A stretch of DNA of 64,000 bases, taken from positions 2,418,001 to 2,482,000 of the forward strand of contig JBLDXI010000017.1 in NCBI GenBank assembly GCA_047495785.1, written 5' to 3'. The number at the start of each line of letters is the position of its first letter. Position 1 is the stretch's first letter. Under the pieces are notes generated by a model that made no database searches, had not been told where the DNA came from, and saw nothing but the letters and a program-made list of their open reading frames with translations. A program made the position numbers and the translations under genes. This document shows positions 21,561-31,954 of the stretch, piece by piece. This DNA comes from Lepidodermella squamata. Its lineage: Eukaryota > Gastrotricha.

Positions 21561-22922
21561 TCAGAATAACCATGCAGTTCTTTCGAAACCTTGTGCTAAC
21601 GTACAAAGTATTCTAACAACATCTTGTGGTGACGCAGATCGAAAAATATGACAGATAAAATCGTCACTGGAAGACATACGGCAAATGTAGCCAAAAATAT
21701 TTGAGTGACCAGAACTGCTGTTGCTTTGAGATCCTCTTCCGCAACATGGAATATCAACGAAGTGTACATCTGAGAGTAAACATTCTGGCAGTGAAACCTC
21801 CGAAGAGCGAGGAATGACGTGAATGAGAGTTTCATTCATCTGCATTATGCATGCTAAACCTTCCTTATGGCTGAAGTCATCACTGAGGATTTGCGTCAGA
21901 GAAGTCTTAGCACGATTTCTGCCAAGATTTTTCGATGAAAGATATTTAACATTGTAACAAGAGAATTCACCCGACACGTAAGCAGGAGAAACTTCTGTTT
22001 CCCAATCAGGAAGAACCGCTTCAACAGGTATGTCTATTTCATTCGGTTTTAAAGAAGAATTCACTGGTTCTTTACGATTCAATTGTCGAAGACTTTCTTT
22101 CGCATAATTGCCCCGCATTAAAAATGACTCTATGACTTGACAAATGCCGTTTTTGCCGCGATACTTTAACAGTTTCATTCTAAGGGGCTCTCGCTGAGCT
22201 TTGCTAAAATATTTGTCAATTATTTGGTCCGAGACGTCACGAATGGGCTGCTCGTATATTTCGTCAATCAGATCACCGATATCTATTTCCTGGTTAAGGA
22301 TACAGTCTTCATACTTTCTTCCAACAAACAGAAACTTGCTGATGCGTTCTACACCGAAACCATATCGATCAGCGGGTATTGCTTCAATACATTTCACTTC
22401 GGGTATTTCCCATGAAAAGTCCAGCAAGCTTGCGTTACTGAGATCTAGTTTGAACTTTATGGAGCTCAACGAAAGCGCTGCCGAACAGAAAACGTCAAAT
22501 GCGATGTCGTCACGCAGTACGCTGCCAGAAGGGCAAAGCATGCGATCAAAATTTTCCGAGGGTTTTAGTCTGCTGATTAGACCCCCAAAGCGCCCACTGG
22601 ACAACAGCGATCGAAAAAACAATCGCACTCTACCGATATCGGAACGGACTTTCTTGCAGGTATATAAGTTTTCGTACATGAGCTTGTAGGTTGTAAGATC
22701 TGAGGATAAATTTCGAACTCCAACAAGGTTTCGAACAATATCTAAAAATAGCACATAGCTTCTGGAGGTCGGCTTGCAGCCAATCAGGAGATTTTCGATG
22801 CTGTGGCATAGTTTTTCTAGTCGCAGGTCTTGATCCGAAATGATAACCGGTTTATCCAGCAAAATAAACTCCCGGATGTCGGATTTCAAAGCCTTCATAT
22901 CGGCTGCGAACTGAGTTTCCAT
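21561..22922 (-). CDS. RUN-domain-like protein with PTB-like C-terminus
   Basis: 453 residues in one exon. The N-terminal half resembles a RUN domain (small-GTPase effector fold): LEKLCHSIENLLIGC near residue 33, GRVRLFFRSLLSSGRFGGLISRL near residue 95, and FKLDLSNASLLDFSWEIP near residue 160. The C-terminal part, ending FGYICRMSSSDDFICHIFRSASPQDVVRILCTLAQGFE, has the F-x-Y-I ... F-x-CH-x-F pattern of a phosphotyrosine-binding/PID fold with its final helix. There is no signal peptide or membrane segment. I do not recognise a named orthologue with this domain order. A role in vesicle traffic or Rab signalling is only an inference from the RUN-like part. Confidence 0.6.
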   Translation of the reverse strand: METQFAADMKALKSDIREFILLDKPVIISDQDLRLEKLCHSIENLLIGCKPTSRSYVLFLDIVRNLVGVRNLSSDLTTYKLMYENLYTCKKVRSDIGRVRLFFRSLLSSGRFGGLISRLKPSENFDRMLCPSGSVLRDDIAFDVFCSAALSLSSIKFKLDLSNASLLDFSWEIPEVKCIEAIPADRYGFGVERISKFLFVGRKYEDCILNQEIDIGDLIDEIYEQPIRDVSDQIIDKYFSKAQREPLRMKLLKYRGKNGICQVIESFLMRGNYAKESLRQLNRKEPVNSSLKPNEIDIPVEAVLPDWETEVSPAYVSGEFSCYNVKYLSSKNLGRNRAKTSLTQILSDDFSHKEGLACIMQMNETLIHVIPRSSEVSLPECLLSDVHFVDIPCCGRGSQSNSSSGHSNIFGYICRMSSSDDFICHIFRSASPQDVVRILCTLAQGFERTAWLF

Positions 22923-23779
22923 CAGACATTAGGTAATTCAAGTAAGAAAGCTCTACCTATACATATTGAAAGTTATTTGAGAAGCGAGTTTCGAAGAAAG
23001 AGAACACAAAATCCAAGTATCTCGAATTTGGGACGATACACAGAGGATCAATCACGAACCGATAAGAGATAACTAAGCCGGTTTCAATATATTGAAGTCT
23101 CAATGTACAGATTTAATAGAAGAGAGAACCCCAAAACGCAGTTCGTAATTGCGTAATTGCATCCAGGGATTGGGGATTGGTATCGCTTTTGTGTAAGCTA
23201 GGATCTGGGATCGTACTCCCTTCCTCACTTATGGAGTCAAATAATGATATTCTAATGAGAAGTTAACATAAACAGATATCGTATTTAGAAAAGTATCAAA
23301 TATAGAAATGCATTAATTCATCGGCGTTCATCGGGCGTTCGCTGCTGTCTTAACTTTCAAGTGGAGGGCCACTCCACTCCAGAAAACTACATCAACTTTG
23401 ACCTCGGATCGTGCAATGAATTGAGAAGAAAGGAAACAACAAAAAAGCACAATATACGGGTTTATGCGCGCGGAGACGGTGCGAACCCCGATCTCCGCTC
23501 CTCCCAAGATCTCTCGACTCTTCGATCATCGCGCGCTTAAAAGTCCATTGATGAATAAGCGCGCCATAACAAATAATATGTGAAAAACAAATATTGCAAA
23601 ATTTTTAATACAAATTTGCTTGAAAAATCAAAGTGAACATAGAAAACTGAATTTATTTTATTAATAAATTACTCATTTTGCCGCATTTCTATATTTTTCT
23701 TTGGATTTTTGGCAAAATCGCGAAATTTGCGTAAAGTGGCTCGGCACACCGATCTAAAGTCTCGAACAATGATGTACGA
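22923..23779. other. Intergenic, 0.85 kb
   Basis: Upstream side of the RUN-like gene. A more GC-rich patch at about 23465-23545 (CGCGCGGAGACGGTGCG...) stands out from AT-rich flanks and may belong to the retrotransposon insertion that follows. There is no coding evidence. Confidence 0.35.
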
Positions 23780-24340
23780 CAGAATCATTGGGTCGAAATT
23801 CAACTGCTGCGACGCCGTCATCGATCAAGGCTGCAAGACCCAGCTGGATCGACTTCAAAACGCACAAAACAAAGCCGTTCGTGCCGTTCTGACGTGCCCG
23901 CTGACGAAGCTCTCCTGCGATTACGATGGGCGAATCTGCACGGCAAACGACCGGTCCACCTGGCTACAACCATGTGAAAGTGCAGCAGTGATCCCGAGAG
24001 CACCAAGGCACTCTCGTCGTTAGTCAAGCCGATGAACCAACAGCATGACACTCGAGGCGCCGCCACCCATCCGCCACCGGGTAGTACGTCAAGCCACCAT
24101 GCTAGCTCGCCACAGGCCAGCGCTCGTTTCCATCCAAGGCCATCCAGTGGTGGAACCAGCTGCCAGCGAAGATCAGGCTGTTTGCTTCTTCAAAGGCGTG
24201 CTGACAAGCCACGCTCGACTAAGTGAACCGGCCAAACACGACGCCATCATCAAGGCGAAGGGCGAGCGAAAAAAGAAGGAACCGAACGCCTCTCTTCAGC
24301 CTCAGGTACTCCAAAGCCGCCTTCGTGTACAACTACGTGC
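23780..24340 (+). mobile_element. Remnant of a non-LTR retrotransposon (3' end of reverse-transcriptase ORF)
   Basis: In one frame CKTQLDRLQNAQNKAVRAVL matches the common Leu-Gln-x-x-Gln-Asn-Lys-Ala-x-Arg block near the end of the polymerase ORF of jockey/CR1-type elements. About 0.3 kb on, in another frame, TGGTGGAACCAGCTGCCAGC encodes Trp-Trp-Asn-Gln-Leu-Pro, the WNxLPxxIR block that closes such ORFs, with AKIRLF after it. The two blocks are in different frames and separated by stops, so the copy is dead. The catalytic (Y/F)xDD region is missing, so it is 5'-truncated as expected for these elements. Base composition is distinctly more GC-rich than the flanks. Confidence 0.65.
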
Positions 24341-24835
24341 CGAACTAAATGATTTTTGCTTAAATTCTATTTTTACAAGCCTAGATTTAACCAAATTGTA
24401 TTTGTTATGACGAACGATTTACCTCGACTGAGCCTGCGTCAGGCCTGGCGTTCAAGCTCTAGTAGGTTCAGCAATGTCTGTTTTCGTACACCTTTTCGAA
24501 TTCCGTTTACATAATTTTTCACTTTTTTAACGAGATCGTAAACACAACTTTTTCATTTATCCATTCCGACCAAGTTTAATCCCAGACTGATGGTTAAATT
24601 CTGCAACTGTGAATGTTGGAATTTGTCAGATTGTCAGACCCCGTATCCCAGTAAATTTTGCGAACCATTTAAAACTTAGGTTTTACAGAGATGATTTTAT
24701 TTCATTTTATTCAAGGGTTTATTGAGCGAGAGTTTAGGATTAGTAGCAGTTCAAGCTGATGTAAACAACAGGAAATACTTCCGCACGCAATGAATAACAT
24801 TATACCAATACTTGGCAGATTAAGGGGTATTAGTT
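24341..24835. other. Intergenic, 0.5 kb
   Basis: 3' side of the septin gene and tail of the retrotransposon remnant. No clear poly(A) tract or target-site duplication marks the insertion end. Confidence 0.35.
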
Positions 24836-26376
24836 TTATGGAACTTTGTATATCAGTGTGTGACCTTGCTGGTGAGCTGCCGGCGGGTTCAACCTATTGA
24901 CAGGTGAATCGTCGCTTTTGTTCATCCTCGGCTGCTGAAGCTGATTGTTGGCATTTGGTGACGCTTTCGTCATTTTCGCTGCAGCTTGTGCTGCTATAAC
25001 AGCAGCCGTCCGCATGCTGGACATATCAGATGACGAAGGCTTGTGGCTGTTACCGTTAGCAGGGTTGTTATTACTGCTAGCTGCCAATTGCCGATGTCCC
25101 GAGTAAGTTGTTTCGTTTGCGAGTAATCGCCTGGCACGATAGTTCTCATAGTGAACATCGGTTGTTCGATCCTTCAAATCCTGCATATGCGTGCTCACCA
25201 ACATTTCTCGCATTGACGCGAAGTCACAATGCCGAGGGTTATCAACTGTGGAAAAATAATAGGTATCAAAAGCTAATGTTTTGGAAAATACACTTTCTTA
25301 CTTTCAATAATTCCCCAAGGATACGCACGGGCGCGCATTTTGCGGCCATTGACTTCTACAGTAGTATTGCCCCCGATTACGGCGAAAGGAACCATTTCTT
25401 GGAGCTCACGATTCCATCGCTTGGTTGAATCGTCCGTTTCATCCGGATCGAGCGGATGCCCAGAGAAATCATATATTTCAATTTGATTTGCGGCTATGTC
25501 TCTTTTGACTTTTTCTTTCAATCGCATCAACTCGGCTGAAGTCAGAGTGTCTGCTTTGGCGATGACGGGAATTATATTGACCAAATCTTGCATGTGCTTC
25601 ATAAATTCAATATCGAGTTTATGAAGGCCGTAGCCGTTCGGAGGAATGAAATAGATACAAGAGTGAACTCTGTTATCTTGAATATTGCGCCGATTCACCG
25701 AGCTTTCGGCTTGGAAATAACTTTCGTATTGCTGTTCGATGAAATCTCGTATATGTTTCCATCTACAAAATGTATTTACATTTTCAACAAAAATGAGAGC
25801 GCAAAATTACGATTCTGTGTTGTTCATGGCATCTCCGAATCCTGGAGTATCAACCACGGTTAGGCGCAGTTTTATATTGCATTCCTCGATTTCCACATTG
25901 CGCTTCTCGATTTGAACGGTGCGTTTTATCAAATCTTCAAAAGAAAAATGTCAAAAGCCACAAAAACAATTATGATTTTTCAATAAACCTGATGCCATTG
26001 GAACTGATCGATCTTTATATAAATCTTGAATGAACATGGTGTTGATGAACGTGCTTTTACCCAAACCACTTTCGCCTGCAAAATGTTGAAATATACCCAT
26101 CAGTGTACGATTTCTCAAAGATGAACTCACCAGCTACAAGAAGCGTAAAATCAAATCCTTTCCTGATAATTTTGCGCTGAATTTGATCCGGAACGCTGCT
26201 GAAGCCGATGACGTCGGTCTGACGATAAGAGGGCTGTATTAATGTTTTTTCAATTACAGATATTTTCTCTTGGTGTAAAAACTCACGTCAGTAGATAGCA
26301 CAGACGACGTCGAGATTGAACCAATTCTTTGCGGCGAGTTTGCTGGCAGGTAGCTAGAAAGCTTGCTGCTTGACAT
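24836..26376 (-). CDS. Septin, SEPT4/SEPT5-like
   Basis: GTP-binding filament protein of cytokinesis rings, cell cortex and ciliary or sperm annulus. Six exons (26376-26287, 26218-26131, 26075-25989, 25934-25811, 25762-25302, 25245-24836) give 419 residues. G1 GESGLGKST follows a basic stretch ([14 protein letters not shown]), G3 is [10 protein letters not shown]4 is IAKAD, and the septin unique element runs through [28 protein letters not shown] to [18 protein letters not shown]. This matches the SEPT4/5 subgroup ([11 protein letters not shown]). The last 110 residues are Ala/Asn/Ser-rich with no obvious coiled coil, which is unusual because most metazoan septins end in one. The gene is 475 nt from the ABC transporter stop on the same strand. 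Confidence 0.93.
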
Positions 26377-26851
26377 TTTCGGGCCTTAGGTATCAGTTTG
26401 ATGGTACAAGGTTGCCAAAATATATCAAAGTTTATTACGCGACAGATACCCTATTGTAGGCGTGTGAGAGCTTGTAATAGTGTTGTTATTTACATCTACG
26501 TTAGATGAAATGATACGCTGTCCGCATGCAGCTTGCGCATAATTATGGAACTCGGCGTTGAATAACCGGCAGTAAATTTATTCCGGTGTTGCTGGTTGCT
26601 AACTCAACCTTGCAGTGCACAGGAAAACACCGTGCTATGCCGGAGAGGCTCCAAAAATTTGCCGATATTAGTGAGGTGTCTCATTCTGCTATGCCTTATA
26701 AACTCTCTCAAGTATTAAAATTTTCGAATTTATTTCAATATTTAAAAACAAAAAGCCGAACCGGGCTCATTACGAAATGTCATCACAATTTGTAAACCGG
26801 GTGTCAAATATATAGATATATGTGTATTAAAAAATATAAATAATTTCGGTA
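26377..26851. other. Intergenic, 475 nt
   Basis: Upstream of the septin start and downstream of the ABC transporter stop. AT-rich; the frame 26586-26795 is not supported. Confidence 0.35.
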
Positions 26852-29800
26852 TTATTTTTGACTGTTTTGCGCTTGTTGTAGGCCGTAGTAGATGCCGCCC
26901 TTGGCCATGAGCTCAGCATGAGTGCCTTGCTCAGCGACAACGCCGTGCTCTAATACCAGGATTTTGTCGGCGTTTTGAATCGTCGACAACCTGTGGGCAA
27001 TCGTCAAACTTGTTCGGCCCATAGAGGCGGCATCGAGCGCTTCCTGTACTATCCTCTCACTTTCAGTGTCCAAAGCCGAAGTCGCCTCGTCGAGCAACAA
27101 AATCGCAGGATTTCGCACTAACGCTCTGTAAAAATAGAATAAAATGTAAATCCACCTTAATGTTATCGAATTCGATCTTCCTACCTAGCAATAGCGATAC
27201 GCTGCTTCTGGCCACCGCTGAGCTGCGCGCCCCTTTCGCCAACTGGTGTTTCCAGGCCATTGGGCAACTTTTCCATGAAACCGACCACATTCGCCTGCCG
27301 GCAAGCTTTTGCGATCTGGTCAGCCGTTGGCTTGTCAGTGGGTATCTTTGAGCCGTATGCAATGTTATCGCCAACACTGAGCGCGAAAAGGGTCGGTTCC
27401 TGCGAAACGAGGCCGATGTTGCTGCGAACTAAGCGGATGTTCGATTTCTTGATATCAACGCCATCAATCAAAACAGATCCGGCTTCTGGGTCGTACAGGC
27501 GTTGAACCAGTTGCATAATGGTCGATTTTCCGCCGCCACTCGGCCCGCAAAGGGCAACTCGTTGACCGGGTTCAACAGTGAAAGACAGGCCTTTCAGAAC
27601 CTGAATGCCAGGGCGAGTCGGGTAGCTGAACTCGACGTCCTTGAACTCGATACGGCCCATGGATGGCTTGGAGAGAAGCGCCTTTCTGTTCTCAAGATCT
27701 TTAGCAGCAAGCGATTCGCCATCAACTGGATCCTCCTTATCAATTTGAACATCGTAGTTGAGAATGCTCAACAACTTCCTGGCGGATTTGCGCGCTTTGT
27801 CTTCGTCAGGGATAGCTTGGTTTGTTCTGCCGATAGCCATGCCGGAAAACGTGATGAGGACGTAGACTTTGAAGACGTTGCTGAATGTCGTCATTTCTTG
27901 CTGCATCAACCATGAACCGAGGCTGAAAGTGATAGCCCCAGACCAAAGAATTGACGATAGCGTGAAGTTGATCAGCGGTGCTCCGGCGATGCCCTTCTTG
28001 ATCGCTGTCACTTTGACAGAGTGGTACAGTTGCGAAAAGCGCTCAAGAAAGTGCGGCTCGGCGCACAGAGCCATAACAGTTCTCTGTAATTAAAATTGAG
28101 ACAATGATTTTTGTTAAAAATTGGAAATTTCAATTAATACTCACCATGTTGCTGATAGCGTCCATAGCCGTAGAAGTAGAGGTTGCAGATCCGCCGTTCG
28201 CCTGAGCTCCCTCGACGATCAGTTTGGTAAAGACAATCGACGATACAATAATTAGAGGCATTAGGCCAAGAAGGGCAAGCGAAACTCGCCACTCGACAAC
28301 CAGGGAGTAAATAACAGCAATGCCAATGATAACAAATGCTGTGACATTCGTGTTGAGGCGGATTCCTGAGATCTATTTTCGGAAAAGGGTAAGTTATAGA
28401 TGTAAGGTACTGATGTTTTCAACTTACGCCTTGGATATCGATGCAATCAGTTGCCAAAACGGTGGTCAGAGCAGATGGTTGGTTTTCTTGGCGATCTAGC
28501 CACGCGGGATCCATGCGAAGAATTTTGCCCAAAACTCGACATCTCATACGCTCGGTAAGACGCTCGCCGATAACGCCAAAGATCCAGTGCTCCACGGACT
28601 TGACAATTGCGTGAAAAGCTCCAAGGCCGATGATGATGCCGATTAACATGCCAAAAGTGCTTTGATTATCACCGGGGCAGAATGAACCCATAAACTCAGA
28701 AATTACGATGGAAAAAGCCGGTTGAACGGCGCCGCCGACAGCGGCTAAAATCAAGCAAATCGCAGTATATGCAAGCTCGGGCCGACCCCACGTGAAGATG
28801 ACCTGCTTCATTAGAGCGAAATTGCTCATTTTACTAGGGTCAACTTTAGCTGCACCGGCTTCGGTAGATTCGACACCTTGCTCAACATCGTTCTCTACTT
28901 TCATGTGACCGCTACGAGACGAAGCTCGGGTCGATTTGCGGTTCGATTTTCTATTGCTTTGACGGCTGCTGGACGTGTGTTTGAGTGTGCTCTCCTCAGC
29001 ATCGGCCGAAACATCGAGAACAACACGATCAACATCAACTTCATCCTCATCTTCATCCTCATCAGGCTCTCCCTGCTGTGTCTTGACCAAACGATAATAC
29101 AAGCCATCTTCTTTTTGCATCAACGTCGCGTGGTTGCCAAGCTCCGCTACAACACCGCCGTCAATGACTGCGATAAGATCGGCATTCTGAATTGTAGACA
29201 AGCGATGAGCGATGACCAGGGTTGTTCGACCCACCCTAGCCTTGTCCAGGGCTTGTTGGACGACCTTTTCACTAGCAGTATCCAAGGCGCTGGTTGCCTC
29301 GTCAAGAACCAAGATTTTCGGGTTGGAAACAAGAGCTCGAGCAATGGCAATACGCTGCTTCTGACCACCAGAAAGCTGAGCGCCCCTCTCGCCAACCATA
29401 GTGTCGTAGCCATTGGGCAAGAGCGAGATGAAATTATGGGCATTCGCCAGCTTTGCAGCTTCGATAATTTGATCATCGGAGACGACTTCTTGATCGATCG
29501 CGCCTAGTCTAATGTTTTCGCGTAGGCTCAGATTGAAGAGAACGGGTTCCTGGCTGACAAGGCCGATCTGGCGACGTAGCCAGCGAAGGTTCAGGTCTTT
29601 AATGTCCATGCCATCAAGAGTGACTTTGCCGCCAATGGCATCGTAGTATCGCATGAGCATTTGAACTGTAGTCGACTTGCCGCAGCCTGACGGACCAACC
29701 AAGGCCACAGTCATGCCGCGATCTATCTTCAAATTCAGAGCCTTCAAGATCTGCTTATCCGGACGCGATGGGTAGGAGAAAGCGACGTTTTCGAACGAAA

Positions 29801-31176
29801 TGTTTCCCGTCACGCTTGAGGGCTTATGGCCGCGGTCTGAGAAGTTATCAATTGCTGATTCCTCATCGATAACCGAGAGAACATCGCTAGCAGCTGCGAG
29901 CGCTTGGGCGATAACTTCGAAGGTGGGAGATGCGTTCGCGAGGCCAGCAGTTGCAATCATCATTGAGAATAGGATTTGCATGATGTTACCACCTGCTTGA
30001 GCAACGTCGGGGCTAGAAATGGCGAATTTAAAATGTTGAAGTCCAGAAAAGCTCTAGGTATAACTTACTGATTGCCCCACCAGAAAGCTAATCCAGCCAT
30101 TGAGTTCATGATGAGACTGATAATGCCTTGGCAGACTCCGCTCGAAACCGTTTTGATCATGCCCATGCGGCGCGAGGTGGCTAAATGTCCTTTATAGCGG
30201 CCAACCTCGTATTCTTGGCGGTTGAAGGACAAAACCGTTCTGACACTTGTGATGACCTCATTCGCAATCGATCCAGCTTCGGAATACGCCAACGACTGCT
30301 TCACCGAGTACGTGCGAACTAGTTTAATCATGACGAACGAGACGATGAACATGAAAGGAACCAGTGAGAAAATGACGATCGACACTTTCCAATCAGTCAC
30401 AAAGGCCAGGATGTAACCACTGATCGTTGTGCCAATCCAGGCGAGAGCCATAGATACAGTACTGGACATTCCATCTTCCATCTTGCGAACTTGCCTATAC
30501 GCGAATCAGAACAAATGTCAACCTAAGATATAGGAGCTTTAAAAATAACTTACTCGAATAGCAGGTGGTTTAGCGATCCGGTTTTGTGATCATCAAACCA
30601 TGCGGTGTTTTTGCTGAGGATAGCTTTGAAAAGTCTGTTGCGTAGACGGTGAGTTTGTCGCTGGCATGAGATTGTCCAAAGGGAAGAGTGAATAATGCCC
30701 GCCAGGTACATGCCAAGGCCAATGAGTGCGTACCAGCCGCAGAGAGGTCCGACTACGTCGAACAACGGCTTGCCCTTAAGCAGCGATTGGTCATAGCGAT
30801 TGACTTTATCAGCGACGTAGTCTGTCGAATTCGGGACGGCGATAGTTGACGAGTTTGTCGAATTGGCTAAATCGTGTTTCAGATTGGTCCAGCAGGGTGA
30901 GTAGACGATCATAGCATTCAAAATTTGGCTGTAATAAATCAGAGCAGCCGGAAGAGCGGCGCCCTGACCAAGGGCTAGTAATCCGCCGATAAGCATCATG
31001 CAAACATCCCAAAAATCTGCATAGCGAAGCATCTGTAAATAGCTATATTTCCGCGTGGGCTTCTCCTCTTTAGTCGATCCATTATCGTCGCCAGGCTTCG
31101 CCGACCCTAGTTCTAGAACAGTATCGTAGGGTGGAGGCTCAGCCGAGGAGGTATTCGGCAAATCTTTAGGAGCCAT
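26852..31176 (-). CDS. Full-length P-glycoprotein-type ABC transporter (ABCB)
   Basis: ATP-driven exporter of lipophilic compounds at the plasma membrane. Six exons (31176-30554, 30494-30069, 30012-28428, 28372-28145, 28083-27185, 27125-26852) give 1344 residues with TMD1-NBD1-TMD2-NBD2 order. NBD1: Walker [10 protein letters not shown], signature LSGGQKQR, Walker [12 protein letters not shown]2: Walker [26 protein letters not shown], and AHRLST in both. The first outer loop has several N-glycosylation sites (NSTNSST). The linker after NBD1 is strongly acidic ([12 protein letters not shown]) then Ser/Arg-rich, a likely phosphorylation region. A TATATAA box lies 88 nt upstream. The closest named family is ABCB1/MDR; one-to-one orthology is not claimed. 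Confidence 0.96.
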
Positions 31177-31263
31177 TAAAGTAGTGCGTGAGTAGTTTGT
31201 AGTTGTATCAGAAGTTTTAGTGAGTAAAAAATGATCTTTTCCTCAGGGATGAAATTCAGCTTC

Positions 31264-31270
31264 TTATATA
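31264..31270 (-). promoter_or_regulatory. TATA box of the ABC transporter gene
   Basis: TATATAA on the minus strand, in the context GGGCTATATAAGAAGC, starts 94 nt and ends 88 nt upstream of the ABCB start codon. The distance leaves room for a 5' UTR of about 55-60 nt. A strong TATA box fits an inducible detoxification gene. Confidence 0.55.
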
Positions 31271-31954
31271 GCCCGGCAAGAAGTCCAGCGGTATAGTTCA
31301 GATTTTTGTCCGCACGACAATTTTATTCTGTCTTCTCATTCCCTCGTGTTTTCCTGCCGTCTTCGCATAAGGCCATAACTAACGGACTCGGTTTGAACTT
31401 TTCTACACAGCCGGCCGTTGATGAGTTGGCAAAAAACTGTGTTACTGAATAGAATTGCTCTTCAAAGCCTACACACGTTTTTTACACACGTGAAAAGATA
31501 TGACCGATGAAAGGAGACAAACACCCTTAAGCTCATCAGAGCAAAAAACGTTGCTTCCAATTTTCGTGTTTGATTCTTAGTCTGGACAGACCTTTTGAAC
31601 TACAGCAATTATTCGATGCACCTCATGGCAGACAAAATATGATCTTTAGCTAAGAATTTCCAGAATATAACCGGTGAAACTTCGAACTTTTAATGGTCTT
31701 GTTGTTGTCATAGTACTTTCGCTTTTCATGCTTGGCACGGGTGCCAATATTTTTAGTCTCTTTTATGAGCGTCATCAGAGCAAAAAGGCTTAGGTCAATT
31801 CTTTTCTTGGGGAAAAAATAACGTGCCATTTTTTACACTTTATTTTTAGAACTTCAAAACGTAGTAGTAATATATGTGGAAATAAAAAATAACCAACAAC
31901 CAATTAAACACACTCCATCATAACTGGTTCAATAGATTTTTCAAATTGGCCTAT
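31271..31954. other. Intergenic, 0.7 kb
   Basis: Promoter side of the ABC transporter and 3' side of the large secreted-protein gene. AT-rich; no coding evidence or repeats seen. Confidence 0.35.

Noticed and set aside
23465-23545. GC-rich patch as a tRNA or other Pol III gene
   Set aside because: No GGTTCGA-type B box and no cloverleaf could be folded by eye.
28878-29507. 209-codon plus-strand frame in the ABC transporter
   Set aside because: Antisense shadow of NBD1 and the linker; composition follows the real frame on the other strand.
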